A stretch of 64,000 bases of DNA from NCBI RefSeq assembly GCF_031877795.1, contig NC_133946.1:11073144-11137143 (forward strand). The letters run 5' to 3'. A program made the position numbers and the translations under genes. Positions 1 through 27,530 of this stretch are shown here, piece by piece (the first letter of the stretch is position 1; each line of letters starts with the position of its first letter). This DNA is from Strix aluco (taxonomy: Eukaryota > Chordata > Aves > Strigiformes > Strigidae). The notes below the pieces were generated by a model. The model ran no database searches. It saw nothing but the letters and a program-made list of their open reading frames with translations, and had not been told where the DNA came from.

Positions 1-277
1 GCCTCAGAGGGAGCCAGTCCAGTGATTCCTGCTGCACAGGAGAGACCCAGCTCTGCTTCTGCATCTAGGAGTGACGCTTTCTCTTGGGCTAGTGGAGTAA
101 TTGCTTTGTCAGTACTTTATTTAATATTTTTTTGAACCTATACAGGATAGTTTATGCTGGTGCCTGTGGATTTACGTAATGTTCTGTGCTAAGTATAATC
201 TTAAAGGGCAAAAAATACAATTAAATGATATTCCATGTTCTCCTCCTCTTGCACACTCAAAATTAGGTCCCTTAGTA

Positions 278-355
278 TAGAATCATAGAATCGCTTAGGT
301 GAGAAAAGACCGTTAAGATCATCAAGTCCATTAGTAACCATCGCTGAAAGTTTTT
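278..355 (-). repeat. CR1 LINE 3'-end fragment
   Basis: The sequence AATCATAGAATCGCTTAGGT followed by GAAAAGACCGTTAAGATCATCAAG matches, with changes, the reverse complement of the CR1 3' end, whose usual form is GATGATCTT...CCAACCTAGATGATTCTATGATT. The fragment is short and diverged, so it is an old 5'-truncated copy inserted in minus orientation in a MYRF intron. The outer limits are approximate. Confidence 0.75.
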
Positions 356-3300
356 TTGTTCCTCAGAATAGTTTCCTGCTATGGTTTGTGAGGATCAAGA
401 GCCCTGTGAGAATTTGTTCCAGCTTGTATCAGCACTGTTCAAGCCCATTTAACAGCTCTCTCTTCTTATGCAGTGAGTGTAGCTGTCACATCAGATCATA
501 TTTGTATCTTGTGTCTGTGAATATGTGGAAAATTTCATCTTTGTTCAGGCATTTTCCTGGCAGAAAGCTAGAGTCAGGGCCCTTCAACCATTTCTCTTTT
601 TCTGCTGTTCTGGGCTAGATCTTGGAGCCATTGCCGTGGCTTGATGAGATGAGGACAGAAGAGGGGGGGTCTGAACTTATTCTGTAGTTCCTAAGTAGAT
701 TTTTCTGCCTTCTTAGAGACTTGTACAGTGAATTTTGTTGTGTGAATGGCAACAGATTCCCTGTCCCCAGGCAGGCATGGAGAAGTGGAGCAGCCCTCTG
801 CAAGGAGAAGAGCAAAGGGGAGCTGGGCTCCCACAAACCACACAGGTTTAGTTTTGACACAGACTTCCTAGAAGTAGGCTGGATTAAGGAAATGGAGGAA
901 AGGAAGGAAGGATTGCTGCATGGATTTGAGTGGAGGTGCCTGGAAATCTGTGTCTTGGCTTGCTGGGCTTGTGTCTCAGGCTTTGCTTATGTGGGCTGAG
1001 GAATCTCTGTTGGTCGAGAGAGACCAAAGTCTCTGGATTAGTTTTATTGATAATATGTTTCTTTTTGGCCTTTTGCACTGGTTTTGTGGTTTCAGACTCA
1101 CTGAACCTTCAAAAGGGTTAGCTGGTTTCCAGCAGCGGTGCCGAAGAGGCCTGGAACCAGGCAGCTCACTAATTTACTCCTGGGAGCAGGAGTAATTCAT
1201 CTCCCTGACAGCATGCTCTGATAAATGCCAGCAGGCTCCCTCCTCCCTCTCCCCGTTTGTGTACAGTTTGAGGTAAGGCAGCTGGCGAAGGGCAGTGCAG
1301 TGCTTCACAGAAACGTTTCCACGCTGAGGCCAGAGCCTCTCTGCTCTGACCCGTGGAACTGGGCTGGGGCCATTCTCTTCCCAGCAAGCAAACTGGTGCT
1401 CTCCCCTGAAGCTCAGGTCTACGGACTGAGCCGGAGCTTTCAGGCTTCGACTCCTTGGTTGGAAGAAACGTCTTTAAAATCAGCACCAAACCTGACCTTG
1501 CTGCAAATCCTCGACCTCACCGCGGGGACAGAGACCAGTGTGACGTGGTCCAGTCCTCCTGGGTGCATTTTGGCTTTGGTGACTTGGTGTGTTGGCCAGT
1601 TTAGCTAATCCCATGGTGGTGGATCGCTGAGGTCTCAGTCTCTCATGCTGCGAGTGTATCTCGGGCAGCTGAAGGGACCACAGACAGTGCTGAGCCGTGG
1701 ACATGCTGGTGGAGTTGTGTCAGTCTAACATGGACTGGGTGAGACGGCGGCATCGTGCTGCTCGACTTGGAGGTTCCTCCATCCTGGTGTTTGTATCCTG
1801 GAAGAGAAACAAAGCAGGGACTGTGTGGAAGTAGTGAGTGGCTCTTGAATTAGGGTTCTCCAGACATTGTGTCTTAGGAGTGGTTGAGATATTGGGGAAC
1901 CTAGAAGGAAGGAGAGAAGTGGGGGAGATTTTTCTTCCAGAGAGGAAGCAGTAAAGGCATGTGAGCATCCTGACAATCCTGCTCTCATCCACAGATCCCA
2001 GTACAGTTCCATTTTCATCAGAGACACATTTCTCCTTGCAGTGACTTTCCCTTTGCGCTTTAATGTGGAGGGTGAGGGCGCTCCCTGCTCCCCTAAGCGT
2101 GGATGCCAGACATGGCTGTGGAGAGTTTGTAACCTCTCACCCTCACTCAGATTGAGAGAAACCTCCCCTCCTCTGATCCTGGCCTTCTAAGTCCTGCCTT
2201 AGTCTGCTTTTGTCAGGGGGGGCGTTTTTGGTTAAAATAATCCATTTGACCCCAGACCTTTTATTCCTGACACTTTGCCCCCTGACCCCTACACTCTCCT
2301 TGGGAAAAGTCAGCAGGGTTTTGGCTGCCCCCAGGGCCATTGTCGGTGGCTGGTGTCATTCCTAATCCCAGGAACCGCTTCTGCCTCGGGGTCTCCTGCC
2401 CTTCCTTCTCCTATCACCCCATCGTGGCCGCCTGGGTCTGGGCAGGGTGGTGGTGACTCCAAGGTCCCTGTGGGTTAAGATGAAGGGGAGGATGATTTTT
2501 GTTTTATAAGTGTCACCACAGTCCTTATAATGCCACAGGAGGTGATGTCCTCGCACCACATGGCAGTAGGGGAGTGGGTTTGCTGCTTCCAGGTGGGATT
2601 TACAACGTGAGAGTGAAAAAACACTGGAATAGGAGATGCGGGGGGGTACCCCACCCTGCAGTGGGAGTAATCTGAGAGCAGCTCCTTGGTTCTGAAGACA
2701 GAGGGCTGGGGAGATCCTTGGCCTCTCTCTGATACCTGGAAAGCAGCTCCTTGCCTCCAACCTGCCCCAGCGCAGGGATCCTGCTTTGGGGGATGCACCA
2801 GCCACAGCTATCAGGGAAAACTCAGAGAAAAGGGGACTCTGGAAGGACCAGGCATTTCTAGAAGACAGAGGGGGAGCCTGACTCTCTCCCCTCTATCAGC
2901 ACATGTTTAGCAGCCATCAGTTTGAGTGACATTAACCAGAGCATGTTCTGGAAGCACCCATGCTTTGGAAATGTGGTCAGACCCTCCCTCTCCTCGGCTT
3001 TCTCTGTTAAAAACCAGTGGGGCGAGTGGTGAACGCTTGAGGGTCCTGGGCAGACAGAGACAGACGTGGGTCTTGGTGAAAACATCAGGGAATAGCTCTG
3101 CCACCCCCAGGGTGAGCACAGAGGGTGCTCAGGCCAGCCCAAGCCACAGCTCCCCATCAAGAAGAGCCAGATGGAGAATTTGGGTCTGAGGCTGGGAGGA
3201 GGGCGAGAGCATAGGGGAATTCTTCTCATGCTTCTGGGCTAAGGTAGTGCTCTGTTCCCACCGTCTGGTTTGTGTTCGGGGCACGGCACAGCAGCCCCCG

Positions 3301-3965
3301 GTCCCTTGGGTGCAAGAAATGCATAAATTGCTCTTGGCCAGCCCAGCATTATTCATGGCTGCCTGGAAACACCCGCAGGTTTCATCCACGTTAACCCCTC
3401 ACATGTGTGTGGGGGGAGAATGGCTTTCTTCCCAGAAGGAAGGAAGGGACACCAGGGAAACAAGAGTGACCTGTCTGTATCTCCTGCTTCCCAGAGCCTG
3501 CTGAGGTCTGGCTCGTCCATCGCTGTCAGTCTGTCCACCTCCCCTCCCCTTGCTCTGGGCAGTACCCGTCTGGCTGCCTGTATTAAGAATTGGAGGTGGA
3601 AGTCAGAAGTAGTTTGCTTTTGTGGAAGAGTGCTCCATAATTTTTAAGCCTGATGTCAAAAGCTAGGCTGAGCTCCCCTTTACCTCATCCATAGCTCTTT
3701 AATTAAAAACAATGAGATTTTGGTGTTCTGCTAGAACTGCTTGATGGGGCGGGCGGGATGAGAGGCATCTCCATCCCCCCTTCGTTGGGCAGGCAGCACC
3801 CCGGGGGCCCACCAGCCCAGATCTGGGTTTTTGGATGGTGAGAGAAAGGGGACTTGCTGCAAAGGCCACATATTTCCCTTGTTCCCATGGTAACCAGCCC
3901 ATTAAGGAGATGTAGATTAAACCTCCCCAGCTGGTGTGTGTTCATCGGGCAGCCAGGCCCCCCTC

Positions 3966-4017
3966 CTCTGCCTCCTCCTCCTCGTCCTCCTCCTCCTCCT
4001 CGTCCTCCTCCTCCTCT
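3966..4017. repeat. CTC/GTC trinucleotide repeat
   Basis: About 50 bases of CCTCCTCCTCGTCCTCC-type triplets make a nearly pure pyrimidine strand. It lies in a MYRF intron. In one frame it reads as proline runs, but the flanks do not match MYRF, so it is taken as a simple repeat and not an exon. Confidence 0.85.
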
Positions 4018-4345
4018 GGACCTGCCCACTGGGAGCTGGAAGCTTTTCATAGCAGCCGGAGCAGGTGGTTGTGATTTCGGCAGGAATCCGGCACGCAGGC
4101 GGTACCGCCTGGTAGCAGGGCCAGCGCAGGCGACGTCGGGAATGTGACCAGTGAAGCAAGCAGAGGTGTCGGACCACCCCAGGGTCAGCCTGAGCTGCTT
4201 CTCCAAGCAAGCAGCATTCAGGGGTCTGCTCCAGGCTTTGGGCAGGCTCTGGAGTTTGGTATCTCTGGTGTGTGTTGAGCCAGGGCTAAGCAGCTGCACT
4301 TTTTGGGAGCAGCGCTCAGAAAGGGGATGCTGGGCTGTTGTGGCT

Positions 4346-4720
4346 CAGAATCACAGAATTATCTGGGTTGGAAAAGCCCTTGAAGATCATCCAGTCCAAC
4401 CATGAACCTCACCCTGACCGTTCTCAACTCCACCAGATCCCTCAGCGCTGGGTCAACCCCACTCTTCAACCCCTCCAGGGATGGGGACTCCACCCCTGCC
4501 CTGGGCAGCCCATTCCAACGCCCAACAACCCCTTCTGCAAAGAAATACTTCCTAAGAGCCAGTCTGACCCTGCCCTGGCGCAGCTTGAGGCCATTCCCTC
4601 TTGTCCTGTCGCTTGTTCCTTGGTTCAAGAGACTCATCCCCCCTCTCTGCACCCTCCTTTCAGGGAGTTGTAGAGGGCGATGAGGTCTCCCCTCAGCCTC
4701 CTCTTCTCTAGGCTCATATT
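4346..4720 (-). repeat. CR1 LINE copy, minus orientation
   Basis: This is a CR1 3' end in reverse complement. It begins with TCACAGAATTATCTGGGTTGG and GATCATCCAGTCCAACCATG at 4346 and runs through the conserved CR1 tail to the CTCCTCTTCTCTAGGCT region near 4717. It is 5'-truncated (about 375 bases). The first 210 bases are almost the exact reverse complement of the CR1 copy at 8028-8245, so both belong to the same fairly young subfamily. It sits in the intron before the first visible MYRF exon. Confidence 0.92.
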
Positions 4721-5127
4721 ATACTATGTTTATAGTACAATAGCATATAGAGGGGTGGTTGCCCCAGCATCCTCATCAAATCCCAGGAACCATATTCCTT
4801 TCCAGTTGAAGACCCACCTAAAGCAAAGCTTGCAGCTCACTCCAAGGAGGTATATGGACCTTCCCTGAACTCCCATCCCTGCACAGCAGGATAGGTTCTG
4901 TGTGGGCTTAGGCGAGGTGTTGGCTTCGTGTCAGGCAGGGCCTGCCTGTGCCAAGCAGCCCTGTGAGCACCCAAGAGCAGCGTGAGCACACGGGAGGAGG
5001 GACAGATCAGAGGCTGTCTCTTTTGCCTCAACACAACCCTCCTTCCCCTCCCACGTGCCTGCTGTGCCTCAGGATTATTTTGTGGCTGTTATGCGTGAGT
5101 ATAGGTGACCTTCACAGTCTGTGGTGA

Positions 5128-19457
<14,330 letters not shown>

Positions 19458-22400
19458 GTCCTGGCAGCACCAGTGCCCTCTGGTTGGAGAGAGGAGGGGG
19501 ACTGGTGACACTGGGGAGACTCCTCCTCCGCTAGCCCCCCAGCCCCACCTTCCCCCTGCCTCCTGCGTGGGGCGTGGAGCTGGTTTGGTTGGGGCTGGTG
19601 ACGCAGGCACTGAAGCACAGCACACGCGGAACACAGGACCTGAGCCACAGGAACACAAACCAACCCTGTGGCACCTCCTGGGCTCACCTCGCACCCACTC
19701 CCGCCATCCCACGCCGCCCCCAACATCTCTCTCCTTCCCTTCTGGGGATGCTTGTGTCCTCCATCACTCCTCCCTCCCTTTGCAACACTGGATTTGAAAG
19801 CATTACACTGGACTGAAGGTGGACGGGTCTGCTGCGTCCCAGAGCGCAGATGGGAGCTCCATCCTCTCCTGGCCCAGCGGTCCCAGATGTCCCACATCAG
19901 TTCTTCACCCAACACTGGAATTGCTCAACACTGGAGCCCTTTCCGAGAGCGAAACGCTGGAGTTTGGCCTGGAAAGGAAGGCTGTGCCTGGACGTACTGG
20001 AAGTCGTACGTACACTGGAGTTGCTGTTCCTTCGAGTTGGCCCAGGGCCATCCCCCGCAGCCCCACTCCACAGACCCCCAGAGACCCCCCCGGACCCACA
20101 AACAGACTGTCCTCTGTGGACAACGAGAGAAGGTGCAGCTTCAACGTGAGCCCTGTCTCTCCCCCTCCTTGCTGTACTCTAACTTGCACCGTATCCAGCT
20201 CTGGATGAACTCAAGAACCCCACTAAAGATGCTGCTGAGGCTGTGCCCAGGCCAAACCGCATGTGGGGATACTTTGCCATCAACCCGTGGTGGGAGAAAA
20301 ATTACCCTGAGTCACCTGCATTATCGTCATGGGACCTTTTTTTTTTTTTTTTTAGATTTGGCAACAGCCTGTGGCCTCTCACAGTGTGTGTGGAGCTGCC
20401 TGGTCAGCTCTCAAGCCAACACACCCACCTCTGCCCAGATGTGCAGACAAGAGCCCACTGGCAGAGCCTGGTGCGCCCTGCAGAGCAAGGCCGAGGCGCT
20501 GGGGACGCGTGACGTGGCTTCGGGGCATAACAGCTCTGCCAGGCACGGGAGCGGCCCATCCTCTCCCACAAAGAATGGCAGCGACTGGGGGCCCTGGCTG
20601 TCACTGTTCTCAGAAAGCAGTTATGTTGAGTGTATTTGGGGTATTTTACTGTTACAAGTTCTTAACTTGCTAAACTACTGAATTTTTTTTTTTTTTAAGC
20701 CGTATAAAAATGGGTCTCTTAATTCTGTCCCTCCTGAGCTACGTGTGTCTCACATAAGAAACCAAAGGGGGCCACTGCTAAGCTCCACGTTAAAGCTTGA
20801 CTGCGACAGCGGGGCTGGGACACGTCAGAGCGACTGACCAGCACCATGCCGCCTCCTCCTCCCTGTCCTGCTCCAGCCCCTCTTGCTCAAAACGAGACGT
20901 CTGCCTTCCCGAGGCCGAGCCACCGCCAGGCTCTTCCACCCAAGACACGTTTCTTTACAACAACAGCAGCCGTGGCTGGGGAAAGGCGTCAAGGGGGAAA
21001 CACTTCGGAGAGGAGCACACCTTGCCCCTCGCAGCCCCCTCACCGGACGCAGACAACTCGAACCAAACTGGATTTGGGAAGCTGCGTCAGGCTCTGGCCA
21101 TTGCTTTTTGGTGCTTTCAGCAGATTGCAGCGATCCCTCCCTTTGCCAAGTGCTGGCCGTGGTGTTACCAGCACCGAGGAGTGAGTGGTTGGCCCTGCTG
21201 CTCCAGGGAAACACGCTGCAAAGATTTTTGGGTTTTTTTATCCAGATAGAGGGATGGTTCCTGTGCACATCTTGCGGGACACTCTGCGGCCGCCTCTCCC
21301 ATCTGGGGAGTTTTATCTCCCATCACCCATCTCAGAACTTCTTCCTGAGCTTGGCCCAGCAGAGCAGCCACAGCCCTTGCAACATCGCTAGGAGTTGGCA
21401 TTTCTGCCACCGAAGGCTCTTTATTTCTGTTTCAAGGTTTTCATTCCCACCATAAAAACACTTTACCACACACTGGTGACGCTCTTGAGTTACTAAAACA
21501 CCCCAGACAGGCAGGAACCAGAGGGTGAGCAGGGAAGGCCGGGCAGCCAAGCAGCAGTGAAGCTAAGGGACTACCCTGAAAAAAAACAAAAAAACAAGAG
21601 GTCCCAAGGCTTGGGAGTGCTGATCACGAGCAGGTCAGCTCCACGCTCAGCAGGGTTTGCTGTTTCTCCCTGCAGCTGGGAAGGAAACGCTCTGATGTAG
21701 CTCTCTAGCTCACTGCTCTTCCCTCCCTGAGTTTTTTTTGCTTGGCCTTAAACCGGGAAGTTACTTTCTTGGCAGCTTTTATCCTCCATTTGGCAATCAG
21801 TGGCCCAGTCTGGCAAGTTCTTATTCAGGTGATGGATGCCACGTGCTCCTCGACGTCTGCTCAGCTGAGAGGTAGCCTTCTCAGACCTGCTCTTTTCCCT
21901 TGTATTATTGAGCTGGGCTTAATGCCTGCGCGCTCATTTAGCCCCTGCGGAGGTAACTGGTGGTGTTGTGAGGGCCAGAGCGGAAACTTCTGCCTGCAAC
22001 CACCACCAACCCCTGCTCAGGGGTGGGCCTGGCTGAGGGCAGCCCAGACCCATGAGCACATCTCGCCCCACCGCAGGGAAAGCAGCTCCTGGAGGGGAAA
22101 GAATCAATCAATCGCTAAAAAACGTGCCCGCAGCGGTGGCCCAAGAGGAGATGGAGCCTCTCGGGTGTCCCTGCAATGCTTCGCCACGGGGTTTACAAGG
22201 GCCCCTGGCAAACCAAGTGCCTGAGGGCTACGGGAATGTCTCAAGTGCCTTTTTCTGCTACCAGGACAGCCCGAAGGAACAGCGTGTTTCCCATACGTGT
22301 GTAAAACGCTGTGTGCCTCAAAAACAGTGGCCAGTTAGCTCAAAAACCTAAAGTGCAAAGGCCGGCCCTACCCACGTCCCACTGTTTCACAGCAGAGCGG

Positions 22401-23250
22401 CACCGGGCTGACAGCAATCCCTGGTGTCAAAAGGAGAGGGATTCAGAACGTGGTTTTTAGCATCTTATAACGCAAATAGTTATCTTTTGCCTTAAAGCGT
22501 ATCCCAAAGTGTACGCCAGTTCCGCCAGCCACCGCACGGCAGAAACGAGCTCAAAAGGGGTTTGTAATAAATTAAAGGGTCACAGGATTTGCATCTAAGC
22601 CCGCGGAAACAGCTGTTTGCATAGCCTCCCCCCCAGGGTGCCCCTTCCCCAATCAGTAACAAGAGAGGTAACAATCAGGCCTTTCCCTGTATGAGACGGA
22701 GGGAGCTCTGAGCCAATGTCTCCAGCTTGGGGAAAACCCTCTTTTTCCGCTGGAAACGAGACGCTTCATCTCTCCAGACATTCCTGGCAGGAAGGAAGAC
22801 AAGTGTGGAAACGAGGCCACTTGCCAAAGTTTGGCTGTTTCGGAGTTTGTTTCAAAAGCAAATTCACAAACATTCTGTCCTACTGTTAGAGCTTAAAGCC
22901 TGTAAATAGAGACTATGCCACCACTGCAAGAATTAAGGAAAAAAAAAAAAAGCAAAGCACTAATTTGTTTGGTTTAAATGTTGCTGTCACAGCTTTAATC
23001 ACTGTATATTGCCAGCAAGTTTGTAGAGTTGCATTCTTAGCAGGTATTATTGATTATCGGTTTTTATTTGTGGGGAACAAGCGTGGTTTCCCTCCTTTCT
23101 TTCTGATTTATATTTATATTTTGCTGAATTTTGAGTGCTGAGTCTCCGGATTCCCCACTTTTTTTTTTTTGTTTGTTTGGCTTATTTAGACTTTGTTTTA
23201 TGCTGGAGGTAAATATGCCCATATAAATAAATATATAAATACTGCTTTGT
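19458..23250 (+). other. MYRF: Probable MYRF 3'UTR
   Basis: After the TGA there is no further coding homology. The 337-codon open frame at 19668-20681 has no recognisable domain. Long T runs lie at 20339-20354 and 20684-20697. AATAAA hexamers occur at 22566-22571 and 23226-23231; I take the second, in an AT-rich stretch, as the more likely 3' end. Mammalian MYRF also has a long 3'UTR. The exact end cannot be decided from sequence alone. Confidence 0.5.
23226..23231 (+). terminator. MYRF: Candidate MYRF poly(A) signal
   Basis: This is a canonical AATAAA within ATATAAATAAATATATAAAT, followed by GT-rich sequence. An earlier alternative is AATAAA at 22566. It was chosen on motif and position only. 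Confidence 0.35.
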
Positions 23251-24310
23251 ATCCAAGGATGGCTCCTGGCACATTCCTCCCTTGCTATGAAATAACAATC
23301 TTTCAGGTCAGGAGCTACAAAACTGCTTCCCACAAGGCAGAGGAACAACCCACCCCGTGTCATTAACCAGCAGGAGTTTCCAGTCATGCCCATGCAGGGT
23401 CAGGACACCTCGCTGCTAAAGAGCTCTCGTTCCTCACGCCTCAGAGGTCAGGGCCACGTCCAGACGCATCTAAGAGCGCCCGCAGAGGGAAAGCTGCCTT
23501 CCCAGGCAGGAAATTAGGGCTTGAAATCTCTAAGTCACCTGTTGAATTTCTGATTTTGACATCTAATCGCTTTGAAATCCAGGCTACAAATTCAAAGCTA
23601 CCTATAAAAATAGTTACGCATGCCATAAACTCCTCTTTTATAGGCAAGGCAGTTAATTCGCTACTTAACTGAAGGGCCCATCCAGCTGCAAGATTATTCT
23701 GACCTGTACTTCTTCAGAATTCTTCCCAAAACCTCATTTCCCACAAACACAGCTTGGCTTACCCACTACAGTGCCCCCCAGACACTCAGTATTCTTGCTT
23801 TGCATCCGAGGAGCCGCACCAGCGCAGATCTCTGGCCAGAAACTGCTCTGCATGCGCCCTTTCACCCAGAACAACCAGTACGTCCACCATCAGCTCCGGT
23901 TCTAGCATGGGAGGGCCCCAGCATGCGCTGCCAGGGGAAGCGAAGCACCTCAGAGTGGTGCCGTGTCCCTCTCTGCTTTACAAGGGGCCACGAGCGCTGC
24001 TGGCTCGGGATGAGAATGGGCACAGCCTTCCAAAAAGAGGGGACACAATGGTAATGGAGGTGAGGGATATAAAAGCAGGCTTAGGAAGCAGCAGGAAGCA
24101 CTTATTTTCTAGAGTCTAGCTGCACTAGGGTGCACGGTGGAACTGAAATGCTTCTGGGCATACAGAGCTGTGGAAATCAATGATAAACACTGGGCCCGTG
24201 CCAAAGCACATGGACCTTGTGCCAATATCAAAGTGGTTTGGAAAAGCCAGGTGAAAAAAAAGATCTAAGACAAATCCTGAGTCCAAAGGCAGGTGCATCA
24301 CAGAGCTGGC

Positions 24311-24316
24311 TTTATT
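24311..24316 (-). terminator. TMEM258: Candidate TMEM258 poly(A) signal
   Basis: TTTATT on the plus strand gives AATAAA on the minus strand, about 540 bases downstream of the TMEM258 stop codon. It is the first canonical hexamer I found in that direction. The stretch between, 24317-24854, would be the TMEM258 3'UTR and shows no other feature. Confidence 0.4.
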
Positions 24317-24822
24317 CAGGTTTGGTTTGTTGGGCTGGCAGAAGTCACTCGCCAGGAGCACAGCCCACACCTGATCCAGGCTTTGTCGTTGAAGTATAAA
24401 AGAAATACAAAAAGAGCTTCTGCCAGGCTTCTCACCTGGAATGAGAGATGGAGGAGGTTGGTGAGACAGCATTCCCCAGGGCCAGCCTCTGCACTATTAA
24501 CACCACAAATGACAATACCCAGCAGATGCAATTCCCTGTGCCTCAAACGGGGATGAACGCCCGTTCTGCCCACAGTTAATGTGGCCACGGACACACTCTC
24601 CAGCCAAGTTACCCAACAGCTGCTTTGCAGCTCGGAGCAGCCGTGATGCTTAAGCCCAAAGGTCGCTGCTGGGATGAGGCCACAGCCTTTTGCTCATCCT
24701 AACTTTGCACCCCAAAGAAAAATGGCTTTTGTAAAGCTCAGCTGTCACAGAGCTGCGTTTCCAGGATCCCCCCGCACCCCAGAGCGTTAAGACCTCGGGC
24801 AGCTTACAGCCATCAGGATTCA

Positions 24823-26017
<1,195 letters not shown>

Positions 26018-26018
26018 G

Positions 26019-27161
26019 ATGGGAATCCATGGCCTGGCCAAGCTTATTGCCGACGTGGCTCCTAGCGCCATCCGGGAGAATGACATCAAGTCTTACTTCG
26101 GCCGGAAGGTCGCTATAGATGCCTCCATGAGCATCTACCAGTTCCTGATCGCCGTGCGACAAGGAGCTGAAGTCCTTCAGAACGAGGATGGCGAGACCAC
26201 GAGCCACCTGATGGGCATGTTCTACCGGACCATCCGCATGGTGGAGAACGGCATCAAGCCGGTTTACGTCTTTGATGGCAAACCCCCACAGCTGAAATCG
26301 GGGGAGCTGGCGAAGCGGACTGAGCGCCGGGCTGAGGCTGAGAAACACCTGCAGGAGGCTCAGGAGGCCGGGGAGGAGAACAACATCGAGAAGTACAGCA
26401 AGAGGCTGGTCAAGGTGACCCAGCAGCACACCGATGAGTGCAAGAAGTTACTAACACTGATGGGAATCCCCTACTTGGAGGCGCCAGGGGAGGCCGAAGC
26501 CAGCTGCGCTACCCTGGTGAAGGCTGGGAAGGTCTACGCAGCTGCCACGGAAGATATGGATTGCCTGACCTTTGGCAGTCCCGTCCTGATGCGGCATCTC
26601 ACAGCCAGCGAAACCAAGAAGCTGCCCATCCAGGAGTTCCACCTGAACCGTATTCTCCAGGATCTTGACCTGACCTGGGAACAGTTTGTGGATCTCTGTA
26701 TCCTCCTGGGCTGTGACTACTGCGAGAGCATCCGCGGCATTGGGCCCAAACGTGCTGTTGAGCTCATCAGGGAGCACAAAACCATTGAGAAGATCGTTCA
26801 GCAGATAGACACCAAGAAGTACCCTCTGCCCGAGAACTGGTTGCACAAAGAGGCCCAGAAGCTCTTCCTAGAGCCTGATGTTGTCAACCCCGACACTGTT
26901 GAGCTGAAGTGGACCGAGCCAAACGAAGAGGAGCTCGTCCAGTTCATGTGTGGGGAGAAGCAGTTCAACGAAGAAAGGATCCGCAACGGGGTCAAGAGGC
27001 TGAGCAAAAGCCGGCAGGGCAGCACGCAGGGCAGGCTGGATGACTTCTTCAAGGTGACAGGCTCCATCACCTCAGCCAAGCGCAAAGAGCCGGAGACCAA
27101 GGGGTCGGCCAAGAAAAAAGCCAAGACCAACAACGCCGCAAAGAGCAAAAAGGGGAAATAA
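26019..27161 (+). CDS. FEN1: FEN1, flap endonuclease 1
   Basis: FEN1 is a structure-specific nuclease that removes 5' flaps in Okazaki fragment maturation and long-patch base excision repair, in the nucleus and bound to PCNA. It is a complete single-exon coding sequence of 380 residues, the same length as human. The N domain starts [18 protein letters not shown]. Metal-binding acidic residues are present at D34, D86, E158 and E160 (PGEAEAS), D179 and D181 (TEDMDC) and D233 (LGCDYC). A helix-hairpin-helix follows ([15 protein letters not shown]). The PCNA-binding box QGRLDDFF is near 337-344, then a lysine-rich tail ends AAKSKKGK. The start is fixed by the family N terminus, where the free glycine after Met is needed, and by the acceptor just upstream. 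It is divergent from TMEM258 and probably shares its promoter. Confidence 0.99.
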   Translation: MGIHGLAKLIADVAPSAIRENDIKSYFGRKVAIDASMSIYQFLIAVRQGAEVLQNEDGETTSHLMGMFYRTIRMVENGIKPVYVFDGKPPQLKSGELAKRTERRAEAEKHLQEAQEAGEENNIEKYSKRLVKVTQQHTDECKKLLTLMGIPYLEAPGEAEASCATLVKAGKVYAAATEDMDCLTFGSPVLMRHLTASETKKLPIQEFHLNRILQDLDLTWEQFVDLCILLGCDYCESIRGIGPKRAVELIREHKTIEKIVQQIDTKKYPLPENWLHKEAQKLFLEPDVVNPDTVELKWTEPNEEELVQFMCGEKQFNEERIRNGVKRLSKSRQGSTQGRLDDFFKVTGSITSAKRKEPETKGSAKKKAKTNNAAKSKKGK

Positions 27162-27524
27162 CCAGACTGGCCGACCACACCCCCCTCTGATTGGTTTTTA
27201 TGCTCAACCAGGAATTTTAGGCTAATAGCAAACGGTCGTTTTTCTGTTCTGCGTGTTAGTGCTAGGAAGGATCCTGCTCAAGTGCTTCCCAACAAGGCTA
27301 AGTTAGTGAATCAGATAAGTGTCTTCCTGCGCAGCAGTAGTAATGTATGAAGCGAGGAAAGAGCTGAAACAACCACAACATGGAGGGGTGAGGAACCAGG
27401 GGGTCCCGTTCAGCAGCAGCATTCATCCATTTGAGACTCGATGAGACCACCAGGACCAGAGGTGATTCCCAGGCCGTGGAGTTAAAGGGAGGTGCTGATC
27501 ACAAACACCCTCTATGATTTAAGA

Positions 27525-27530
27525 AATAAA
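27525..27530 (+). terminator. FEN1: Candidate FEN1 poly(A) signal
   Basis: This is the first canonical AATAAA after the FEN1 stop codon, about 365 bases downstream. A second one is at 28094-28099. Either could be used. Confidence 0.5.

Noticed and set aside
3854-4147. Proline-rich open frame that might be the proline-rich MYRF exon
   Set aside because: The proline runs come from a CTC/GTC triplet repeat, and the flanking residues do not resemble MYRF on either side.
19668-20681. 337-codon open frame after the MYRF stop
   Set aside because: No recognisable domain, a low-complexity phenylalanine run from the T tract and a diverged non-coding duplicate; better explained as 3'UTR.
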